Shown piece by piece: positions 17,374 to 24,515 of a stretch of 64,000 nucleotides of DNA. The notes under the pieces are model-generated. The model searched no databases. It had not been told where the DNA came from and saw nothing but the letters and a program-made list of their open reading frames with translations. This stretch comes from Haloarcula sp. CBA1127. GTDB taxonomy: Archaea; Halobacteriota; Halobacteria; Halobacteriales; Haloarculaceae. Position numbers and translations under genes: made by a program. The stretch covers positions 62,001 through 126,000 of the forward strand of contig NZ_BCNB01000006.1 of assembly GCF_001485575.1 (NCBI RefSeq). Reading direction: 5' to 3'. Positions within the stretch are counted from its first letter, which is position 1. The number at the start of each line of letters is the position of its first letter.

Positions 17374-17412
17374 GATGAAGAGCCTCAATACGTAGTATTG
17401 AGGCTCTTCATC
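17374..17412. repeat. Perfect hairpin 2 (18-bp stem, 3-nt loop)
   Basis: GATGAAGAGCCTCAATAC at 17374-17391, loop GTA, exact reverse complement at 17395-17412. It is 16 nt from hairpin 1 and 21 nt from the 3' end of the recombinase gene. The two stems do not share sequence. Roles to consider are a recombinase/resolution site, a replication or terminus structure, or a terminator pair; archaeal termination does not normally need hairpins. Confidence 0.9.
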
Positions 17413-17433
17413 TAAAGAAACGAGCTAGCAAAT

Positions 17434-18114
17434 TCACTCAGGAGTCTCAACTAGCTGGGCAATCGGTTTTTCTTCGGTAATCGAGTGTTTAGTCCCTGGA
17501 TGAACTACTTCAGACTCCTCATCACCGCCCTCGAGGAAGTCGACCTTGCCGCGCTCTCGACGAATCGCCTCCGGGCTGAACTCTCCGAGGTAGTGCTTCC
17601 TGAACGTGTCCCAGTCCTCCCAACCCCCGAAGGACATCACGACCGACGGGATCACACCCTGTTCCAGTAGGTACGTGCCCCACGTCCGCCGGAGATCGTG
17701 AACGTCGAGGAACTGCCAACCCCTGTCGCCGGTTTCCTCTTCCAGTGCGTCAGCTGCACGCCGGACCCAGCGGTACACAGTTGACCCAGCCACGTCCAGC
17801 AGCGGCTCGTCGTCGTCCTGCTGGTACGCCAGCGTCTCCGCGATGGTAACGACTTCCTGCGGGACTGGTGGCTCTCGGTACTTGTCCCGCTTCGCGTAGC
17901 TCTCCCAGACTCGGATGTGATCGCCAGTCGGTCCGTCGACGAGGTCTTGCGGACATACCTCGATGATTTCCGAGCGCCGGAGTCCGACCCGACCGGCGAG
18001 CAGGAAGGCAAGCCGCTGGTGTGGTGTCTCAGCCTGCTCGATGAATCTCGTTAGTTCGTCGTCCGACAGCCACACCCGTTTCCCGTCGTCGTTGTCGTAG
18101 TCCTTCAGCCTCAT
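17434..18114 (-). CDS. Second tyrosine recombinase, catalytic domain only
   Basis: 226 aa. The full catalytic set is present: Arg46 (GLRRSE), Lys78 region (YAKRDKYR), His139 and Arg142 (VHDLRRTWGTYLL), Trp165 (SFGGW) and Tyr175 (FRKHYLG). No N-terminal core-binding domain fits before residue 15, so the protein is shorter than XerA or a standard integrase. The ATG at 18114 begins the usual MRLKDYDNDDGKRVWLS start; the open frame to 18246 is not similar to anything. It ends 21 nt from hairpin 2. Likely roles are inversion, dimer resolution, or a second integration activity. Confidence 0.85.
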   Translation of the reverse strand: MRLKDYDNDDGKRVWLSDDELTRFIEQAETPHQRLAFLLAGRVGLRRSEIIEVCPQDLVDGPTGDHIRVWESYAKRDKYREPPVPQEVVTIAETLAYQQDDDEPLLDVAGSTVYRWVRRAADALEEETGDRGWQFLDVHDLRRTWGTYLLEQGVIPSVVMSFGGWEDWDTFRKHYLGEFSPEAIRRERGKVDFLEGGDEESEVVHPGTKHSITEEKPIAQLVETPE

Positions 18115-18242
18115 GCACTCGTTCCCCAGTTCTATTGCAAAACATCTAGTTTTTTCGGTCAACTCGGGGGATAACAGGGGCCAGATTTGGCGAGATTGCA
18201 CCAGAATGCCGGGTTCCCGGGCACCAGATTTTGTGGTACCGC

Positions 18243-18275
18243 GCACTAATCAGTGCAGACGATATACTTGCACTG
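18243..18275. promoter_or_regulatory. Clustered GCACT/AGTGC inverted repeats
   Basis: GCACT-AATC-AGTGC (18243-18256) overlaps CAGTGCA-(11 nt)-TGCACTG (18251-18275). Three half-sites of the same word in 33 bp lie between the recombinase start and the 3' end of the next gene. They could be operator or recombinase-binding sites. Confidence 0.45.
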
Positions 18276-18289
18276 CTGTAATAGGAAAA

Positions 18290-18922
18290 CTAGGTGTTAT
18301 TGGATTCATCTTTAATTAGTTGAGAATCAGTATACGTTACATCATGGAATTCCCAGCGATACTTTGCGGTAGAATCCTCTTGGTCTGGGTGAACGACGCT
18401 TGTCGCTCTGGATGTATCCGAGTTGATGAGGAACTTAGCACGAACAGACCGGCCCGGTGGTAAGCGATCTAAAAACACATCCATAGCCCCATGGCTCGCT
18501 GATTCATGGACTGTCTTGGAACCATCGTTAAAACGGATCTCTCCATCACTTGTTGGCGTGACTTCTACACCCCGATAACTTGAGGGCATAACTGTTGATT
18601 CAACGACAACACCATCGAATGATAGAAAACACTTTAAGTCAATTAGAGGCCTATCTGATGTGTTCTGCAAATGAAAGTCAATTATCTTATACGAGTTTTT
18701 CCAAGTCTGTGGAAAATTAGCTATGTCATCCCCAGGCCTGTATCCAGTGTCAGTTAATGTATAAGTTTTCGGTGCTGGTGAATCAAAACGGCCTGATACC
18801 ATCCAGATCTTCTTATTCAGGTAGCTTGCCAGCGGTTGCAACACCGGTGCAAAAAGCGTGACAATCGTGCCGCCGATCACGGCCCCAAGCGCACCAATCC
18901 CGATAGTTCCCCACGGTATCAT
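18290..18922 (-). CDS. Membrane-anchored protein with extracytoplasmic domain
   Basis: 210 aa from ATG 18922. One N-terminal hydrophobic segment with Gly zipper-like spacing (TIGIGALGAVIGGTIVTLFAPVL) is followed by a ~170-residue soluble beta-rich domain with no recognised motif (contains FHLQNTSDRPLIDLKCFLSFDG region). Codon use is AT-rich. A TTG upstream at 18949 is less likely because it lies inside the palindrome at 18946-18965. It may be a lysogenic-conversion or superinfection-exclusion surface protein, a guess from location among regulatory genes. Confidence 0.6.
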   Translation of the reverse strand: MIPWGTIGIGALGAVIGGTIVTLFAPVLQPLASYLNKKIWMVSGRFDSPAPKTYTLTDTGYRPGDDIANFPQTWKNSYKIIDFHLQNTSDRPLIDLKCFLSFDGVVVESTVMPSSYRGVEVTPTSDGEIRFNDGSKTVHESASHGAMDVFLDRLPPGRSVRAKFLINSDTSRATSVVHPDQEDSTAKYRWEFHDVTYTDSQLIKDESNNT

Positions 18923-18945
18923 AAATACACGAATTACACTGTGAC

Positions 18946-18965
18946 CCAATAATATATATTATTGG
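18946..18965. promoter_or_regulatory. 20-bp perfect AT-rich palindrome between divergent genes
   Basis: CCAATAATATATATTATTGG reads the same on both strands. It is 23 nt upstream of the leftward ATG at 18922, the position of a TATA box for a leaderless transcript, and faces the rightward gene at 19031. It may serve as overlapping TATA box and operator. The rightward gene has its own TATA-like GATATATAAA at about 19000-19009. Confidence 0.6.
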
Positions 18966-19030
18966 ATCAGAACTATTTGATTCTCGATCAAGCAAGATTG
19001 ATATATAAAGAGCACCATCTTCTTGCCTGT

Positions 19031-19258
19031 ATGTCTAGTCAAAAAGCCAAATCGAGGATTGAAGCTGAATTTTCTGATATGCGTGAAAGCCCTGACGCAA
19101 GTGGGAGCAAGACAATCGATGTATACATTCCTAGCACAGGGGTGGAGATTGGCGATATAATGGATATTGACTACGTGGATGACGTTATCGAAGAGGGAGA
19201 TGAATTCCGAGTTTACCTTTCTGCGAGCTCGGGCGTTCATTTCTCTAGCACTAACTGA
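19031..19258 (+). CDS. Small protein of unknown function (75 aa)
   Basis: 75 aa from ATG 19031. The N-terminus is basic and helical; residues ~28-60 (KTIDVYIPSTGVEIGDIMDI and EGDEFRVYL) look like a small beta-barrel, perhaps an AbrB-like or OB-like fold. AT-rich codons. It is preceded by a TATA-like element and converges on the nuclease-like gene. Alone on this strand, it may be expressed in the lysogen. Confidence 0.5.
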   Translation: MSSQKAKSRIEAEFSDMRESPDASGSKTIDVYIPSTGVEIGDIMDIDYVDDVIEEGDEFRVYLSASSGVHFSSTN

Positions 19259-19321
19259 CCTGTTCAAAGCGCAGGATTCGCAGGCACGAGGATGTCCGAC
19301 TCTCAGTGCAGAACCGGACAC

Positions 19322-19774
19322 TCAGAAAACCTCGTCCCACGGGATTTTGTGCTGCTTCCCCATCGAATGACCCGAGCGGTTCCATCCGCCCCGCTCTTGG
19401 ACGAGGTTGTTCACCGTCGACGGCTTCATGCGCGTGGTTCGGAGTACGCCGTCCGTCTCATCGAGGAACACGAACGCGTACCACGCCGTCGCCTGTGCGT
19501 CCGACGCGATGAGAGAGCGCGTCTGTCCTTCCCAGACGCGAAAGCGACCATCGCCGGGATACCTGTTGCCGACTGTCGTTGATGTCGATTTGACCTGGTA
19601 TTTCGTCGCCCTGCTGGGATGTCTGAGGTCCCACCAGTCCGGGTCAAGCGATAGGCCCTCCAAGCCGTACACCTCAGCCACGATCTCCTCGGCAACATCG
19701 CCAAACGACTTCGACCGTTGCAACCGCTCCTGTCGAGTCCGAGGGAGCGACCGGATATCGAGGACTTCCGTCAC
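19322..19774 (-). CDS. PD-(D/E)XK nuclease-like protein
   Basis: 150 aa, GTG start at 19774 overlapping the upstream TGA. The segment SFGDVAEEIVAEVYGLE, then DWWDLRHP, then TKYQVKST arranges Glu...Asp...Gln-x-Lys as in PD-(D/E)XK restriction/Holliday-junction-type nucleases with a QxK active site. The tail contains RFRVWEGQTRSL and a possible DNA-binding end (KPSTVNNLV). It is the last gene of the leftward late operon. A role in genome processing or host DNA degradation is possible; the assignment is motif-level. Confidence 0.5.
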   Translation of the reverse strand: MTEVLDIRSLPRTRQERLQRSKSFGDVAEEIVAEVYGLEGLSLDPDWWDLRHPSRATKYQVKSTSTTVGNRYPGDGRFRVWEGQTRSLIASDAQATAWYAFVFLDETDGVLRTTRMKPSTVNNLVQERGGWNRSGHSMGKQHKIPWDEVF

Positions 19775-19947
19775 TCGTCACCACCGCCAGCCGCCGCCTC
19801 GAAGCGCACTATCTCGGCTGGCTGTAGTCCTAACCGCTTCGCCAGCCACGCGATTCCCAGCCGGGAGAGCGCCGCACCGTCGGTGACCGCCAGCGTGACA
19901 CAGAACCAGATGAGAGCGCCAAGCTGTACCCACGTCAGGTCAGGCAT
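19771..19947 (-). CDS. Small membrane protein (58 aa)
   Basis: 58 aa from ATG 19947. One hydrophobic helix (VQLGALIWFCVTLAVTDGAA) is followed by an amphipathic segment. It overlaps both neighbours (8 nt upstream, 3 nt downstream). Size and topology suit a virion inner-membrane protein or a holin-like protein. No family recognised. Confidence 0.55.
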   Translation of the reverse strand: MPDLTWVQLGALIWFCVTLAVTDGAALSRLGIAWLAKRLGLQPAEIVRFEAAAGGGDE

Positions 19948-20227
19948 CGCTCTCACCTCCGTCCGTTGCCTTCGGTGGGTAGATACCTTCGTCGACGAGC
20001 GCCCGGCGGTGTGACCGGACATCCTCGACGAGCCCGGCGTCGTCGATTCCTTCCTCACCTCGGAGAACACGGACGGCTTTCTCTGCGGTTTCGTGGGCCG
20101 CTTGCGCCTCGTTGCGCGTCTCCTCAACGTAGCCGACCACGCGGCGGCCGACCCAGCCCGTGATACCGACCACGAGCATCGATGAGACGCTGACCGCCCA
20201 TGCCGCTGCGGTGTACGGTTCAACCAT
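19940..20227 (-). CDS. Small membrane protein with coiled-coil tail (95 aa)
   Basis: 95 aa. The start at ATG 20227 is preferred to ATG 20233 because a GGAGG Shine-Dalgarno sequence lies 7 nt upstream of it. One N-terminal transmembrane helix (AWAVSVSSMLVVGITGWVG) is followed by a helical stretch ETRNEAQAAHETAEKAVRVL that should form a coiled coil, then an acidic tail. The layout resembles small phage-type holin/spanin accessory proteins or virion membrane proteins; function unknown. Confidence 0.6.
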   Translation of the reverse strand: MVEPYTAAAWAVSVSSMLVVGITGWVGRRVVGYVEETRNEAQAAHETAEKAVRVLRGEEGIDDAGLVEDVRSHRRALVDEGIYPPKATDGGESDA

Positions 20228-20348
20228 CAGCATCCCTCCAGATTGCCACGCCGCCAACGACAATGGCGATGAGTAGCAGCGTTCCGGGTACGCCAAGTGT
20301 ACCGGTCAACACACCGAATACCTGTCCCAGTAGCCGTGCAGCCGTCAT
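20220..20348 (-). CDS. Tiny membrane protein (42 aa)
   Basis: 42 aa: a short amphipathic start then one long hydrophobic helix (GTLLLIAIVVGGVAIW). It overlaps the preceding gene by 4 nt (ATGA) and the following one by 8 nt, which supports translation despite its size. Probably one of the several virion membrane proteins of this virus type. Confidence 0.55.
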   Translation of the reverse strand: MTAARLLGQVFGVLTGTLGVPGTLLLIAIVVGGVAIWRDADG

Positions 20349-20965
20349 CGAAGCACCACCACCGCAACGACCGCGAGGGCCGCGAGCGTTGTCTGTGGGG
20401 CAGTCAACGGCCCGACCGCCGGCAGCGTCGGGAACCCGTCAGGTAGCAGGGCAGGCGGAGACTCTGGCCCGGTGTTCTCAGGCGGCGGGTCACTGCTTCC
20501 GTCAGGCGGATCGCCGTCACTGATGGGTGGGTACGTGGGTTCGTCGTTCGGCTTATCACCGGAGTCGGGTACACGCTTCTCGTAGACGTGCATCGTTCCG
20601 TACGTCGTCGTCTGCTTGTCCCACGACGGGCCGCCAAGCAGCTGCACACCGAGTTCGTAGTCGCCCGGAATCAGGTCGAAGTTCTCCTGTAGCCTCTCCC
20701 ACGGAACCCGATTCGAGATTGTAGCCGTCTGTCCGGCTTCAATCGTCTCAGTCTGACTCTGGACATGGGTATCATCGAATGTCCAGATGACCGCTGCCTC
20801 TCGTTCCTCGAAAGAGGTGTTCGTCACTTCGGCCTGTAGCTGTGGCTCGTATTCCTGCCGCCGGTCGACACGCGGATCGTCGGGACTGTACACAGCGAAC
20901 GAGGTCGTTCCGACTGATTCCAGTACGAGCCCGCCGTCTGGAATACCGCCAGCGAACGTCACCAT
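20345..20965 (-). CDS. Virion protein candidate with Ig-like body and C-terminal anchor
   Basis: 206 aa. The first ~135 residues are beta-rich, with pieces such as AEVTNTSFEEREAAVIWTF and GQTATISNRVPWERL that read like a CARDB/immunoglobulin sandwich. A Pro/Asp/Ser-rich stalk (GDPPDGSSDPPPENTGPES) leads to a C-terminal transmembrane helix ending in Arg. The layout (head, stalk, membrane anchor) suits a spike or vertex protein in the internal membrane of an SH1-type virion. It abuts the next upstream gene. Confidence 0.65.
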   Translation of the reverse strand: MVTFAGGIPDGGLVLESVGTTSFAVYSPDDPRVDRRQEYEPQLQAEVTNTSFEEREAAVIWTFDDTHVQSQTETIEAGQTATISNRVPWERLQENFDLIPGDYELGVQLLGGPSWDKQTTTYGTMHVYEKRVPDSGDKPNDEPTYPPISDGDPPDGSSDPPPENTGPESPPALLPDGFPTLPAVGPLTAPQTTLAALAVVAVVVLR

Positions 20966-21481
20966 TCAGATCACCACCAGCAGCACGACGGCTAGAGCGA
21001 ACCCCAGCATCACCTGCTGGGTCGTTCCGCCAAGCGCATCTGCGATATCGCTAATCATCTCTGTCAGTCGGTCACCTGTCGTCGGCAGGGCCGGGTCCTG
21101 TGCATCAGAGTGAACGGTTACCTCCGCCGCCCGCTCTTCTGCAACCGTGTCATTCGGTACTTTCAGCACTTCCGCGGTGACGCTGTGTTCTCCACTACCC
21201 AGCGTTACTCGCTTGGTCACCGTCTTCGGGGCGCTATTGCCGTCGAGGCACTTCGTTTCTCGATGGACTTCTTGCCCGTCGACGTAGATGATGACCGGCG
21301 TCCGCCATCCAGTGTTGAACTGGAGTATCCCGCTCTGACACGTCCCATCCTGCGGGGCAATAATCGAACTCTCGTTTCCGACTGTGACCGTCACGGTGAA
21401 CGACTCATCTGGGCGGGCCTCGCTCGGTACGTCTATACTGTCGATATACGGCTCTGATTGGTCGATATTCAGGTTCACCAT
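20966..21481 (-). CDS. Virion protein candidate, Ig-like with C-terminal anchor
   Basis: 171 aa. An Ig-like domain (IDVPSEARPDESFTVTVTVG and GEHSVTAEVLKVPNDTVAEE) with two Cys (C near 48 and C near 78) able to form a disulphide is followed by a short linker and a C-terminal transmembrane helix (VMLGFALAVVLLVVI). Same design as its downstream neighbour; the two may be related by duplication or form a heteromeric spike. Its start overlaps the previous stop by one nucleotide (TAATG). Confidence 0.65.
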   Translation of the reverse strand: MVNLNIDQSEPYIDSIDVPSEARPDESFTVTVTVGNESSIIAPQDGTCQSGILQFNTGWRTPVIIYVDGQEVHRETKCLDGNSAPKTVTKRVTLGSGEHSVTAEVLKVPNDTVAEERAAEVTVHSDAQDPALPTTGDRLTEMISDIADALGGTTQQVMLGFALAVVLLVVI

Positions 21482-22128
21482 TATCCTAACATCCCTCCGA
21501 AGTCTGCCCCGGTCCCAGCGTACAGACCCTTGATCTCGACCGGATCGAGAACGATCTCAGCGCTGTCATCAAGCGGGCCGATAGGCTCCTGTAGTGGGTT
21601 CCCATCGGCATCGATAGCCGGTGAGAACCATGTGTACTGAACTCCGTTAGGACCACCGTCACGGCGCGCTACGCCCATAAAATGGCTGTACGTCGTAGCA
21701 AGACACGGGAGGTCACCCTGTGCGCTACCGTCGATAGTAGCCGCTGTCGGGAACACGCCAGCCGACATCACCCATTCAACTTCGGGTAGTGGATTCCCGT
21801 CCGGGTCCACCACCGAAACTCTCACCGGCCGAAACGCTGCGGGAATAAGTACCCCGCTTCGGTCGGTGCTGGTGGCGTGGTCCCGGGAACGGGTGACCCG
21901 TGGCCGGTCGAGGGAGACGGTGACCGTATCCGCTCGGTCACCGGGCCGACGTGGACGGGACCGTATCGTGTCGGTCGTCGCACCAGCTGCGACAGCCGCC
22001 GCCCGTTGCGGAGCTGGACGCTCCGTACTCAGTGTTTCCCCGTCAGCAGCGGTTCCCGTCCTCGCCGGGATTGGGCGCGTCTGGCTTCCTGCGGTTGTCC
22101 CGGCCGGTGCTTCAGTGTACGTCGCCAT
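21481..22128 (-). CDS. Virion protein candidate (215 aa)
   Basis: 215 aa. The first ~90 residues are low-complexity, Thr/Arg/Ala-rich and unusually basic for a halophile (TIRSRPRRPGDRADTVTVSL), suggesting an interior arm that contacts DNA or capsid. The C-terminal part is a compact beta domain (FRPVRVSVVDPDGNPLPEVE, like a carboxypeptidase-regulatory repeat). It lies within the structural operon. No family recognised. Confidence 0.6.
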   Translation of the reverse strand: MATYTEAPAGTTAGSQTRPIPARTGTAADGETLSTERPAPQRAAAVAAGATTDTIRSRPRRPGDRADTVTVSLDRPRVTRSRDHATSTDRSGVLIPAAFRPVRVSVVDPDGNPLPEVEWVMSAGVFPTAATIDGSAQGDLPCLATTYSHFMGVARRDGGPNGVQYTWFSPAIDADGNPLQEPIGPLDDSAEIVLDPVEIKGLYAGTGADFGGMLG

Positions 22129-22132
22129 CGGA

Positions 22133-23020
22133 TTACCTCATCCCGATACCGACCTGCGCGACGTTGTGGGCCTTCAGGAGTTTGTACAGGTTGTTCGCCC
22201 CGCTGTCCTGTATCGTGTCCTCGTGACTTGCGTCCTGACCGCTTTCCTCCCGAATCCACAGGTCATGGGTCCCAATGATTGCATCGTTGTTGCGGTTGTT
22301 CCGATACTGCGAACTGGCAACGACATTGTCGGTCGTGGTGTAGTTTGCGTAGTTGTTGTCGGGATTCACCATCCCGCGGCCGTGGTGTGTGCTTCCCGAC
22401 TGCGTGCCGCTCATCGCCGGGAGGAAGTTTGTCCACTGCCTTTTTTCTCTATTATCGTAGTCGGCGTTGAACGCCTGTGCGTGCCATAGAGTCGCGTAGT
22501 TACTTTCGCGGTTGGCCGCAGAGTCGAAGTCCCATGTCTTCGAGAGTTCAGCCATTCCGATGGCGAGATCTTCGTCGTTACCGTCACCCTCGTTCCGTTC
22601 CGCGTAGAACACCCATCCCGAGTCTGTGTAGTCCAGATAGTAGCTCACAGAGTGAGACATGGACATACGCTCACCACCACGGTCGTCGGGGGCGTACGCC
22701 ATCGGATCGCCGTATCCGTCGCTTCCAGTCTTCTGTGCGATATCGTTGGCGTAGCGGTCTTCCCATGTCGTGTTCGCGGTATCCCACGAGGGACCGGATT
22801 CCATGGTTATGCCACTGCTGTATCTGTTATCTCGGATTTTGAGACGGTGGTTCTCGCCGTTCGGCGTCTCCAGCACGAACCACTCACCCGTAGTGAGCGG
22901 AGTCGCACCGCCGTTGGCTGATGTGTCGATGATACTCCAGCCACTGATACTGTCTATGTTGTCGCGGAGTGCCGCGAGCGCTTCGCCCCAGGTAACTGCG
23001 TTTGGTCCTGTAAACGTCAT
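22133..23020 (-). CDS. Virion protein candidate (295 aa)
   Basis: 295 aa, rich in Asn, Tyr, Trp and Asp, with no transmembrane segment: typical of an exposed, highly hydrated halovirus surface protein. Pieces such as TGEWFVLETPNGENHRLKI and RMSMSHSVSYYLDYTDSGWV look like phage-type receptor-binding or spike beta structure. C-terminus contains an amphipathic segment (LYKLLKAHNVAQVGIGMR). It sits between the capsid genes and the anchored proteins. Spike/host-recognition is an inference from composition and position. Confidence 0.6.
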   Translation of the reverse strand: MTFTGPNAVTWGEALAALRDNIDSISGWSIIDTSANGGATPLTTGEWFVLETPNGENHRLKIRDNRYSSGITMESGPSWDTANTTWEDRYANDIAQKTGSDGYGDPMAYAPDDRGGERMSMSHSVSYYLDYTDSGWVFYAERNEGDGNDEDLAIGMAELSKTWDFDSAANRESNYATLWHAQAFNADYDNREKRQWTNFLPAMSGTQSGSTHHGRGMVNPDNNYANYTTTDNVVASSQYRNNRNNDAIIGTHDLWIREESGQDASHEDTIQDSGANNLYKLLKAHNVAQVGIGMR

Positions 23021-23021
23021 T

Positions 23022-23489
23022 TTACTTGAGTGCCAGCACGTTCAGGGAGGTACTGGCGTCTCCCTCGGTCATCTTCCGATACCACAGCTTTGAGGCACCC
23101 AGCCCGCCCGGCGGGGACAGAGAGAACGGCGCGTCCGACGGGGTCAGGGGGATGAACCGGTCAGCCTTATTTGTCGCCTTGAACGCGACAACTATCGGGG
23201 AGTCAAATCCGTAGACGACGACGGTATCCGCGGCGAAGTCCCACGAAACCGTCTCTTCGTCGGTATCGTCAACCGGAACGCCGGGTTCGCTGTAGTACAC
23301 CGCTTCCGAGTTGCCCGAAACGTTCTGGTCGATGTCGTCGCCCCGCATCTCCATCAGCAGGGCCGCCAGCAGCGCGTTCGTTTCGTCTTCGAAAGCCTCG
23401 TACAGCACGTTCCTCGGTGCGCCGGGGAAGTACTGTTCAAGCAGATCGTCTATCGGCGTATCTGCTCCGATGAGTCCATACCCGCTCAT
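23022..23489 (-). CDS. Virion-associated protein candidate (155 aa)
   Basis: 155 aa. Helical N-terminus (DLLEQYFPGAPRNVLYEAF) then beta-rich remainder (WDFAADTVVVYGFDSPIVVAF; SLSPPGGLGASKLWYRKM). The FPLTPSDAPFSLSPP-like region reads like a structural jelly-roll loop. It overlaps the upstream membrane gene by ATGA and is one nucleotide from the downstream gene. Function unknown. Confidence 0.6.
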   Translation of the reverse strand: MSGYGLIGADTPIDDLLEQYFPGAPRNVLYEAFEDETNALLAALLMEMRGDDIDQNVSGNSEAVYYSEPGVPVDDTDEETVSWDFAADTVVVYGFDSPIVVAFKATNKADRFIPLTPSDAPFSLSPPGGLGASKLWYRKMTEGDASTSLNVLALK

Positions 23490-23689
23490 ATCGACTGCCC
23501 CCGAATCAGTGCCAGAACAGTCGCAGCCTGCACCAGCGAGGTCAACAGCGACGAGAACGGCGCTATCAGGTCGGCTACTACCCGGGCCTTCTCCGCAAGC
23601 CCTGCAAGCACGTTCCCGCCGCTGTCACACGGGCAGCCAGTATCGGTACTGCTGCTATCTGGGTCGTCAGTGTCGTGTAAAATCACCAT
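23486..23689 (-). CDS. Small membrane protein (67 aa)
   Basis: 67 aa. An acidic, Cys-containing N-terminus (DTGCPCDSGG) is followed by a hydrophobic/amphipathic helix (LIAPFSSLLTSLVQAATVLALI). It directly follows the large capsid gene candidate in the operon, separated by 19 nt. Suits a minor membrane protein of the virion. Confidence 0.55.
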   Translation of the reverse strand: MVILHDTDDPDSSSTDTGCPCDSGGNVLAGLAEKARVVADLIAPFSSLLTSLVQAATVLALIRGQSI

Positions 23690-23708
23690 GTGTTGGAACG
23701 GTGGCCCG

Positions 23709-24512
23709 TTAGGCCACCATGGTCTGAGTCACCTTTCGCCGGAGTTCAGCAGCCTCTTCATCCGGTCGAAGGGGCCGCTGATTCACCGGGATACTCACCT
23801 CGACGTTCTCCGCGTCGGCTGCCTCGACGGCCGTAGCGAACTCTGTGTCGAAGAACAGCAGGTCCATGTTGAACTTCGGCGGGAGCACACCGCGCATCCC
23901 GCTGTTGCGTCCGTCCCATGTGATCTGGCGGTCCGTCTCCGGCGAATCCGGGTTCGAGAACGCCCATGTGATACTGTCTTCGCTCTGAAGTTCCTGCGAG
24001 ACGTTGCCCTTCCCACTGTTGCGCTTCTGTATCTTCGTCAGCCCGTGGCGCATCACCGCGTAGAAGGCGACTGAGACATCGCCGTTTCCGGTCGTCTCTT
24101 TCAGCTCTGCCGACGCAACGAAATCGCCGTCAGTCCCGAACGTGCCAGTGTACTGCGTGTCTGTGCTGTCAGTAATGAGCGTATCCGGGTCACCGTCACC
24201 GTCGCTGTCGAAGTAGCCGACGAGCGAGGCGTCAGTCGTGTACTCGCCGGCAGTCACGTCGTCCATGTAGTCGACGATCGGGGCCTCGGGAGTGAGATCG
24301 ACCGTGGTAGTGTCACCCCCTGCTGCCGTCGCTGTCTGTTTGCCGACGAGTGCTACCACCAACGGCATCCCGACTGGAACCTTCCAGACCTGCGTGCTCG
24401 GGACCTTCGTCGTCGCGACGATTCCCTCTGAGCCGGGCTGGTAGCTCTTGAAATCGAACATCTCGGAACCGAGGTAGACCGTCTTCCCCGGCCGTGCGTT
24501 GGCTCCGCTCAT
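23709..24512 (-). CDS. Putative large major capsid protein
   Basis: 267 aa, acidic, beta-rich, without membrane segments. Assignment rests on position and size: in SH1-type viruses and the IHP/pHH205 elements a small capsid protein gene is followed directly by a larger one, downstream of the packaging ATPase, and both fold as single upright jelly rolls. Here a 153-aa and then this 267-aa gene are 3 nt apart in that order. An Asp/Gly loop (DSDGDGDPDTL) looks like a calcium-type site. Conserved C-terminal segment PPKFNMDLLFFDTEFATAV. Needs structure prediction to confirm. Confidence 0.6.
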   Translation of the reverse strand: MSGANARPGKTVYLGSEMFDFKSYQPGSEGIVATTKVPSTQVWKVPVGMPLVVALVGKQTATAAGGDTTTVDLTPEAPIVDYMDDVTAGEYTTDASLVGYFDSDGDGDPDTLITDSTDTQYTGTFGTDGDFVASAELKETTGNGDVSVAFYAVMRHGLTKIQKRNSGKGNVSQELQSEDSITWAFSNPDSPETDRQITWDGRNSGMRGVLPPKFNMDLLFFDTEFATAVEAADAENVEVSIPVNQRPLRPDEEAAELRRKVTQTMVA

Positions 24513-24515
24513 GGT

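Noticed and set aside
18115-18246. N-terminal extension of the 226-aa recombinase to supply a DNA-binding domain
   Set aside because: The 44 added residues are not helical or SAM-like and related proteins begin at the MRLKDY position.
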